Shown piece after piece: positions 56,280-64,000 of a DNA stretch of 64,000 bases (positions are counted from its first letter, which is position 1; the number at the start of each line of letters is the position of its first letter). The stretch is from Amphimedon queenslandica (taxonomy: Eukaryota; Porifera; Demospongiae; Haplosclerida; Niphatidae): contig NW_003546603.1 of the NCBI RefSeq assembly GCF_000090795.2, positions 2,012-66,011 of the forward strand. The letters are read 5' to 3'. The position numbers and the translations under genes were made by a program. The notes under the pieces are model-generated. The model had not been told where the DNA came from. It made no database searches and saw nothing but the letters and a program-made list of their open reading frames with translations.

Positions 56280-59200
56280 TTATAATTTAGGCGTAAACGT
56301 ATTTTCTCTCGGCAAGACATTGGTAAATTACTAGAAGAGAAAGGGATCACTTCGGCTGATCTAATGCCAGTAGCTGATACCACCTCTCATTCGCTGATCA
56401 ATAACAACACCACTAATAGCAATGGAGTCAAAACACCTTCACCAACCTTTCCCTCTTTCCTACCACTGGAGGTGTTTGATGATACCGAGTTTGATTGTAG
56501 GACACCAGAAGAATGGCTAGCATTAGGTACATGTACATGTGCAATTGTGTATTACCTCTTATGTATCAACTGTTATATGTAGATGTGTATAATTATGTGT
56601 ACATGTATGTGTATTACATGTACATGCATGGGTATAAAAATGAAATTGATGATAATAATAATAATGCCTTAGTAAACTATGAAAATTATTATTATTATTA
56701 CTCATAATTGTACAGTACATGTACATTATTCTCAATGCTATGTTCATGTTCATTGCTAGGGTCTGAGAATGGTACAATGAAACCAGTTCCTGCTAAAGCT
56801 CTTATCCCAGTCTTGGAGCCTTTCCCTCACAGGACAGTAACTCCTCCCACTGGCCCGCCTCCTTCTCATCGACCTACAAGTAAATTAAATATATAATAAT
56901 TATTATTTTAATTATTTTTAATAGGACGATACAAAAGTCCAATAGGTGGTCGTAACTTGCCCCCTGTTTCTCCTATGGGTGACTCCGCCCCTCTTGGACC
57001 TCGCTATGAGTGGACAGACGTTGGTATGCTTGATTATCGGAGCGACTCTAAACTGTATTTAGTGAAGAGGGTTCACTTACCGAAGGACTACACCCTCCCC
57101 CCTCCTCCTCCTCTTCCCTCGTCCAGTGACGGGAGTAGCAGTGAGGAAAGTGATGAAGCACCTCCTACTTCTGGATCTGGCATTATTCAATATTGGGTCC
57201 CTCGTATCAGACTAATGTTTTCGGCAGAAGACCCCCTGGTGTTTGCCGAGAGAGTTTCAAGTGCGTACAAGTTGCGTCAAGAGACTGAGGCTCTTTTAAG
57301 ATATCATCTTTACATTGATTGCATGCCCTTCAATGAATACAGTGGCTCCATTGATACAGACTCACTCAACAAGATGACTACTCTTGCTCGTTCCAGTGAT
57401 GCACTGCTAAAACCAAGGTACAGGTACTGTATGTACTATGTAACATGTACGTGTACTTGTACATGTACATACACTAAGTGTATTATTATGAGGTTTTACA
57501 TTTTAAAAGTTTTTGTGTGAAGTAGCAAGTTTACAGTTTGTTATTATACTATTACATAATCTTTCTTTTATTCTAATACATGTACATTGTACATGTACAT
57601 TGTACATGTACAGTACATATTCATTATTGTCTTTTATTATAAAAGTCTTGATTCTCATGCTGATTCACTCTCGGAGGAGATTGGTCTTGACTTCACGAGA
57701 GCTATGAACAAGATACTCTTTGATAAGATAGTCACTGGTAATCCTGTCACCTTCCCTTTTGTAACACTCCCAGAAACTGAAGTTACACAAGTACCTGATA
57801 AAGGTAATGCATGTACACTGAATTACAAATACATGTATCCAGTCTCCATTCTTATATTTCTTATGATGCATACCCAGTACACATTAATGATGTGTAGCAT
57901 GTTTGAACTGATTCCGATCAAAATTGGATCTTTTACGAATTTTTAAAGTTGCTTTGTCAGCTCATGAAGCATGCTTTGGCTATTGTTCTTTTCTCCTTCA
58001 TATTATATCTTTTTTGTATCTTGCAGGGAAGCATACAGATGTGCCTCCTTTTCCATTTGAGAAGGTTCGTCAGAAGTTTCAGTTCCAGTCCCTACTCACG
58101 GTCCCCGAGGTCATTTCATCGCTTGAGAATGTGACGGTGGAGTGTGATAAGGTGACAATGATGGAGCTCTTTCACACTGGAACTGGTAAACCTTTGAAAA
58201 TTGAGGAGTTTGATCAGGCACAGGGTCAAGCAACAATGCAAGTAAGTACATTTGGATGAATTATGAATGTACCTGTACATTGTACATGTGTACATGTATA
58301 CTGCATGTATTTATTGTATAGTGTACATGTATATCTAGATTTATAGTATTGGCATCATCAGTTTCTTGACACTATTCTTGGTAATTTTAATTTATTAAGA
58401 AATGATGATGATTATATACTATACATTGACATTATAAACTGTTATAATTATGACATTCATTATTACATGTACTTGTACTTGTACGTGTACATGTGCAGTA
58501 GATATTCTTGTAAGTTATTTAAAGTCAGGAGCATTCTTAGTGACCCATTCCTTCATCATGGTTGAGTCTTCTCCAGTCAGAGTCTTCAACACGCTGAGAT
58601 CTACTTCAGTAGCTTCAGGGGCTCCATCATTATAAATCTTCACAAATTCAAGTGCTCCAATGATCTGCCAATCTTTTGAGTGTACTGTCTGCTTCAAGGA
58701 TTTAGTTGGTATTCGGGAATATTCGACATTTTTACCCAGTTCTTCAGTAAAGGCGGCAGCAAGTTTCTTATTAGTGTACCGATCGCTTGCTAGTTGGTAC
58801 GTCTTTCCATTGTGCTTGCTGTAGTCTGCTAGGATTGAAGCTGCTGCTTTTCCAGCATCAGTAGTATCAAGTACTGCTGCATTTTCATTTGAATAGACTG
58901 AGCCATAGAATATGGAGTCACTGGTAATGTTCTCTTTGTAAACCCAGAAGTTGTCATAGAAAGGAGTGAGGCGTAATATGCAATAGGGGACTTCGAGTTG
59001 TGGGATTTTGTCTTCAATTTCTTTAAATTGCTTCATATCATGTGTGTTAGGGTATACAACATAAGGTGTACTGACGACCATTATGAACTTGACTCCAGCT
59101 TCTTTGGCAGCTTCTGCTGTTTCTATTGTGAATGGAGCTCTATTAGCGCTAGTACCAGGAGTGACAATGAAGAGTGCATCCACTCCTTTAAATGTTTCTA

Positions 59201-60783
59201 GTAGTTGTTCTTTTTCACCCATTGTGGCCTGTACAATGGTAACACCAGGAACTTTAATACTATCAGGTGCTTTATCAGGATCACGTGTACCAGCTCTTAT
59301 CTCTACAGTCTCTGCATACTTTCCAGCCAATGCACTGATGGTAGCTGATCCTATTTTGCCTGAGGCACCAATCACAAATACAACTGGTTTAGCTGCCATT
59401 CTATAGCCTTGTATCCTCTTTATTTCTTTCTCTGCTTGACTCTGACCCTTATAGCAGTCTAACAGGATGTGGACTTGCTTTATAATGAGCCAATTACTGA
59501 TGATATTTATTATAAACATCCTCTTACACTGTATAGCCTAGAAATGACTTGATGTGAACTTTTGCACCTCACAAAAAGGAAGGGCATCACAACAAAGAGA
59601 AAAAAGAAGCAGCTTAATACATTTATATTATAATAATTATAGATTAATAGCAATAGTTACTAAAATTACTAATCAATAATAATGTTAATTTGTCTTTTTA
59701 TTTGAAAGCTGGAGCAATTTTCTTAACAAACTCTTTCATGGTGGTGGGTTCTTCTCCAGTGAGAGACTTCAGGGTATCAAAATCTGCTTGCTCAGCAAGA
59801 AGAGGATCATCATTTTTGGTGAGTGTCATTAATTCCTTTAAACCTTCCAGCTGCCAGTCTTCCATTCGTCCTCTCATTCTTTCTACAATTCCTTCAACTG
59901 TAACTTGAACATACTTTACTTCTTTACCCAATGCCTCGCTAAAAGCAGCTGCAACATCTGTGCTAGTGTAGAAATCACTATACAGGCCATAGGTCTTCCC
60001 ATTGTGTTTGCTGTAGTCCGTTAGAATGGCTGCCGCTGCTTTACCAGTGTCCTGATTGTTAATAGTCCTTAGGAGGGTATCTGGTGCCAAAGGACCAAAG
60101 AAGGTAGACTGGCTTGCAATGGTGGCTTTGTAGCCCCACAAGTTTTCCATGAAACCAGGTAGACGCAGGATGCAATATTGAACACCAAGCTTTGAGAGCC
60201 TTACCTCTATTTCATGAAATTCTTTTCCAAATAACGGAGCTTTATTGGGATCAGCTGCAGGTGGTGTGCTCACGGCCATTATGAATTTAACCCCAGCCTC
60301 TTTGGCAGCTTCTGCTGTCTTCATAACCATGAGAGCTCTTTTTTGAACCGGAGGAGTTACAATGAAGAGTGCATCCACTCCTTTAAATGTGTCTAGTAGT
60401 TGTTCTTTTTCACCCATTGTGGCCTGTACAATGGTAACACCAGGAACTTTAATACTATCAGGTGCTTTATCAGGATCACGTGTACCAGCTCTTATCTCTA
60501 CAGTCTCTGCATACTTTCCAGCCAATGCACTGATGGTAGCTGATCCAACAGTACCTGAGGCACCAATCACAAATACAACTGGTTTAGCTGCCATTTTTAA
60601 TCTCCTGATTCTTAGATGTTATGATAATAGCTTTTAAAGTAAATGAGTCCATTAATCTGTTATCTATCATGTAATCCAACCACAGTGAGCCACTCCTACT
60701 ATCTTAACACTATACTCATCACCATCATTGCATCATTTACATGTACATACATTGTTAGGTGTACTGTGTTATTATTGTTATTA

Positions 60784-60824
<41 letters not shown>

Positions 60825-63800
60825 GCTATTGTTTAGGTTCAGACCTATCTGAAGGAGACATGGGTCCCCACACTCCGTAGCTCCATACATCAGTGCCTGG
60901 TTGATATATCCAAGGGATGGTTCAACCTTGAAGAGTCCAACTGGGAGGTATATCAAGGCTCTAAGCTCAAGAAACTGATGGAACTTACTAAGTTTGCAAT
61001 GCAGGTAAGATACACTGTATCCATGTACATCTACATGTACATCTACATGTAGTGTAATTGTTCTAATGCATTTTATGTAATGCCAATTACTATTATGCAG
61101 AAAGTTTCATTATTATTACTGCAGTATTACTGTATTATTACTGTAGTATTACTGTAGTATTACTGTAGTATTACTGTAGTATTACTGTAGTATTACTGTA
61201 GTATTACTGTAGTATTACTGTAGTATTACTGTAGTATTACTGTAGTATTACTGTAGTATTACTGTAGTAATACTGTAGTATTACTGCAGTATTACTGTAG
61301 TATTACTGTATGTTAATGCAGAAAGTTTGAGCTGTACATGTATGCATGCATTTATTATTACATTGAATGTACACATACATTTTTCATTATTTCTAATGTT
61401 AGGATGCATTGAGGTCACTAGTTCTCAACTCTCTCTCTGATTTTGTTCAAATGGCAGAAGACGCTTGTCACTCAACTAACGACCTCACTGATGACTTTGA
61501 GTGGGGAGACGACCTTACTAGCAGCTCATACAAGTAAGACAGCATACATTGTTGTTGTTGTTATTATTGTTGTTGTTGTTGTTGTTATTTTCATAGACCC
61601 AAGTATGGCCCATTGTTTTATTTGGAGCTGGTGCTGGATGAAGCTGGTTCACATTATTCGTGTCCTTTGGAGGATTTTGAGTCAATGCTTGTAACAGTAT
61701 TTGATAGAGGAATACAAAGCACACAGAGTGTACCTCAACTGGAGAAAGTCAGCTTTACACTATTATAATTTAAATTTTAAATTTTGAATTTAAATTATCT
61801 TTTTTTCTGTTCCTGTAGTTCATTGTTGATAGACTCTTTTGGCCGGTGACTCCATTGCTAGAGTCTGTGGGTGCTCACGAGCCTCAGGTTGACAAGAAGA
61901 GGGACAGGATGTGTACCGCCATTAGAAAGGCAGCCATACCACTGAAGGCATACGCCCTCAAGTTTATACCTCACCTCAGCTTATTGAACAAAGATATCAA
62001 AGCTTATATACAGTATGCTATACTGTCTCTATTTCCTTTCTATTGTATTCTTCTACAATGTAAATGCACAAATTAATGTACTTGTATCCCTTTCTTTTCT
62101 TCTCTCTCTCCCTCTCTCTCTTTTTTCCTCTCTCTCTCTCTCTTTCTCTTCTCTCAGGGAGTTCAGTGAAGGTGAGTACACGAGTCTTCAGATTAAGCAG
62201 TTCATTGATGAGCACTTGAGACTAAAGGCTCACATTGAGGCCACCTTTCCCCAGTACATTATCATTGGCCCGTTCTACATCAACGTTGACACTGTACGGA
62301 CTGGACTAGCCAAGAAACACAAGGACATCTCTCAGGCTCTTCTCGACTTCCTAGCAAAGAAACTACGTCAAGATGCTGACATGGTACAGCATTTAATATA
62401 ATTCACATTGTTTTTTATTTATTTATTTCTCCTCTCTTTTTTAAAGATATGCGAAGAGTTTAGCCAGATAAGTCGTAGGTTGTTTGAAAAACCAAACACA
62501 ATCGAAGAACTAACGGAAACAAGAGAATACATAAAGACAATACCAGAGGTACCGCAAATTTATTCATTTATTTATTTATTTATTTTATTTTATTTTTGAT
62601 TATAGCAAGTGATAGAGCATCAGAAGCTCATTGATCAAAACATGTCCGACTACAATATGCTAGAAGAATACTATTACGCACTCACTGATGAGGACTTTGA
62701 TGCAAAGTATGTACATAACTTTGATATACATGTGTAATTACACTTACTGTACATGTATACATGTACTATACTGTACCAGCAGCATTATTTACCCACTTTT
62801 ATATCATTGTACATGTACATTTAGCTATTGTTTATTTCGCTATTTGTACAGGTGGAGTGCTGTTAGTGGCCCTAAGAAAGTGTATGATCAAATTGAGAAC
62901 ACTGAGCAACAGCTGGAACAAAATGAGAAGAAGTTTCAAAAGAACCTTCAAAATGATCAGGCTAGCTTTGAAGATCGTTTGGACTCACTGGAGGCAAGAA
63001 ATAATTTATTATCCCAACCACCTTCAACCTCTCTCCTTTCTCTCCCCCTCTCCCTCCTACAGATGGCAGTCGCAGGGTTTTCAGGTAACACTGATCTATC
63101 TCGTGCTCAGGAGATTTCTAATGAAGTCCGTCGTATTGTGAAGAACCTCAAAGAGTGCCAGACCTTAGCACAGCTCTACAACCAAAGGGAGAGACTATTT
63201 GGACAACCAGTCACACAAGTACAGTATAATAATAATCACAGCATAATGTATTTTATTTTAAATATTATTATTATTATTATTATTATTATTGTAGTATGAG
63301 AAGATTGGTCGATTGTTGAAAGACTTTGAGCCGTACAAGAACCTTTGGCTGACAGCTGCTGATTGGAGCAGGTGGCAGGAGAGCTGGATGAATGACTCAC
63401 TGGCTAACATTGACCCTGAACTGATGGCTAATAATGTACAGAATGCTTTCAAAACCATGCATAAAGCAGTGAAGCATTTCAAGTTAGTATAGAGAGGGAA
63501 AAGAGAGAAATGTTTATGTAATCTACAGTACATGTACATTTAGTACATTTAATTTTTATTTTAAAATAAAATTATATTGTCTCTACATTTACATGTACAT
63601 GTAATGCATCAATACCAAAAACTAAAATACAATAACTTAGTTCATTCTCTTTATCTTCCTGTCAGAGATATCCCTGGTTGTTTGAATGTAGCTCAAGAGG
63701 TTAAGCAACAGATTGAGGAGTTCCGTCCGTACATACCGTTGATCCAAGGACTGAGGAACCCAGGAATGAGGAACAGGCACTGGGAACAACTCTCCAACGG

Positions 63801-64000
63801 GCTGGGGATGCAGATATTTCCAAAGTCGAACCTCACATTCTCAAAGTGTCTTGAGATGGGACTACAGAATCACATAGAGGCCATCAGTAAAGTTGCTGAA
63901 GTAGCTGGAAAGGAATTCTCAATTGAACAGGTAAATACAATGAAATTTATACCTTGATAGCATAAAATTTAGTAGAGATTTCCTTTTAATTTTGCAAAAT
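55532..64000 (+). CDS. DNAH1: Axonemal dynein heavy chain 1, N-terminal part
   Basis: Nineteen exons to the window edge (55532-55775, 55906-55991, 56090-56178, 56291-56526, 56760-56879, 56925-57417, 57646-57803, 58027-58241, 60837-61004, 61403-61533, 61597-61747, 61819-62012, 62158-62383, 62447-62548, 62606-62706, 62852-62993, 63063-63218, 63295-63482, 63666-63930), 1155 residues in phase. Human DNAH1 blocks are followed in order: RGFYS, VPYKVESGKTPRRVEIERRK, VFDDTEFDCRTPEEW, VPAKALIP, QYWVPRI, LLESVGAHEP, YIIIGPFYIN, KPNSIEEL-like KPNTIEEL, and RPYIPLIQGLRNPGMRNRHWE. DNAH1 is a heavy chain of inner-arm dynein in motile cilia. Only the tail is here; the linker and AAA+ motor lie to the right. 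Exon 5-6 includes a proline-rich insert (PPPPPLPSSSDG). Intron 8 holds two antisense genes. Confidence 0.95.
58515..59399 (-). CDS. NmrA-family NAD(P)-binding protein, copy 1 (nested in DNAH1 intron 8)
   Basis: Intronless, 294 residues from the ATG at 59399, which is chosen because it matches the paralogue start; an in-frame ATG at 59519 would add 40 unrelated residues. The N-terminus VVFVIGASGKIGSATI is a Rossmann GxxGxxG motif, followed by RAGTRDPDKAP (Arg for NADP-type binding), VDALFIVTP and TAEAAKEAGVKFIMVVSTP, as in NmrA/HSCARG-type atypical short-chain dehydrogenases. The catalytic YxxxK is not evident, so a redox sensor role is as likely as catalysis. It lies wholly inside the 2595-base intron 8 of DNAH1 on the other strand. 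Nearly identical to copy 2 only in the first ~80 residues. Confidence 0.85.
   Translation of the reverse strand: MAAKPVVFVIGASGKIGSATISALAGKYAETVEIRAGTRDPDKAPDSIKVPGVTIVQATMGEKEQLLETFKGVDALFIVTPGTSANRAPFTIETAEAAKEAGVKFIMVVSTPYVVYPNTHDMKQFKEIEDKIPQLEVPYCILRLTPFYDNFWVYKENITSDSIFYGSVYSNENAAVLDTTDAGKAAASILADYSKHNGKTYQLASDRYTNKKLAAAFTEELGKNVEYSRIPTKSLKQTVHSKDWQIIGALEFVKIYNDGAPEATEVDLSVLKTLTGEDSTMMKEWVTKNAPDFK
59698..60594 (-). CDS. NmrA-family NAD(P)-binding protein, copy 2 (nested in DNAH1 intron 8)
   Basis: Intronless, 298 residues. Same family and strand as copy 1, 298 bases upstream of it in transcription order. Motifs: VIGASGTVGSATI, RAGTRDPDKAP, DALFIVTP, TAEAAKEAGVKFIMAVSTP, QYCILRLPGFMENLWGYK and DYSKHNGKTYGL. 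Differs from copy 1 at three of the first 81 residues but at roughly half of the remaining positions. The bases between the two genes show no other feature. Small NmrA-like proteins (HSCARG, fungal and bacterial sensors) bind NADP and report redox state; bacterial origin is possible but not shown. Confidence 0.87.
   Translation of the reverse strand: MAAKPVVFVIGASGTVGSATISALAGKYAETVEIRAGTRDPDKAPDSIKVPGVTIVQATMGEKEQLLDTFKGVDALFIVTPPVQKRALMVMKTAEAAKEAGVKFIMAVSTPPAADPNKAPLFGKEFHEIEVRLSKLGVQYCILRLPGFMENLWGYKATIASQSTFFGPLAPDTLLRTINNQDTGKAAAAILTDYSKHNGKTYGLYSDFYTSTDVAAAFSEALGKEVKYVQVTVEGIVERMRGRMEDWQLEGLKELMTLTKNDDPLLAEQADFDTLKSLTGEEPTTMKEFVKKIAPAFK
60768..60830. repeat. ATT microsatellite
   Basis: TTATTG then ATT repeats directly upstream of the DNAH1 exon 9 acceptor. 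Confidence 0.9.
61113..61312 (+). repeat. 11-bp minisatellite GTATTACTGTA
   Basis: About fifteen head-to-tail units in DNAH1 intron 9, mostly perfect, with a few GCAG or TAATAC variants at the edges. Confidence 0.95.

Noticed and set aside
58515-60594. NmrA genes as bacterial contamination
   Set aside because: They sit inside an intact DNAH1 intron with correctly phased exons on both sides and share the local base composition.

Overview
The window is animal genomic DNA, most likely from a demosponge such as Amphimedon (inference from gene content and style, not from a search). It is AT-rich and gene-dense. Introns are mostly 45-150 bases with GT..AG ends, genes have many small exons, and introns are full of simple repeats and TACATG tracts. 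Axonemal dynein, an intraflagellar transport protein, beta-heavy spectrin and FBXO11 rule out a prokaryote, and most fungi and plants.

Exon structures were read by hand from splice signals, phase continuity and family resemblance. They give unbroken reading frames for all multi-exon genes. Layout: 1-2960 (-) a SWAP70/DEF6-like PH protein, running off the left edge; 3234-23467 (+) a complete beta-heavy spectrin (83 exons, 3883 aa) with two CH domains, about 29-30 spectrin repeats, an inserted SH3 domain and a C-terminal PH domain; 23633-26407 (-) a mitochondrial-type cysteine synthase (14 exons, 372 aa); 26491-26970 (+) a C8orf33-like protein; 27435-27998 (+) an orphan four-helix membrane protein; 28985-37691 (-) FBXO11 (19 exons, 821 aa); 39107-39343 an assembly gap; 40400-50546 (-) a 17-exon, 1602-aa fusion of a NOTUM/pectinacetylesterase-type hydrolase to an ABCG transporter; 51214-53058 (-) IFT43 (8 exons, 163 aa); 53166-54419 (+) a PPP1R14/CPI-17-like phosphatase inhibitor (4 exons, 118 aa); 55532-right edge (+) the N-terminal 1155 aa of DNAH1, whose intron 8 hosts two antisense intronless NmrA-family genes (58515-59399 and 59698-60594).

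Three close head-to-head pairs suggest shared promoters: SWAP70-like/beta-heavy spectrin (273 bp), cysteine synthase/C8orf33-like (83 bp) and IFT43/PPP1R14 (107 bp). Two neighbours, IFT43 and DNAH1, are ciliary; beta-heavy spectrin and the PH protein are both cortical actin or membrane proteins.

The most interesting object is the NOTUM-ABCG fusion. One exon (47495-47870) encodes both the cysteine-rich C-terminus of the hydrolase and the transmembrane anchor leading into the transporter, all catalytic motifs are intact, and the frame holds through 17 exons. It predicts an extracellular carboxylesterase tethered to a lipid-type exporter. Other points: a nested NmrA pair with mosaic identity, two GC-AG introns, 176-bp repeat arrays in opposite orientation within one gene, a palindromic dispersed repeat, and a small assembly gap that is probably a false duplication.
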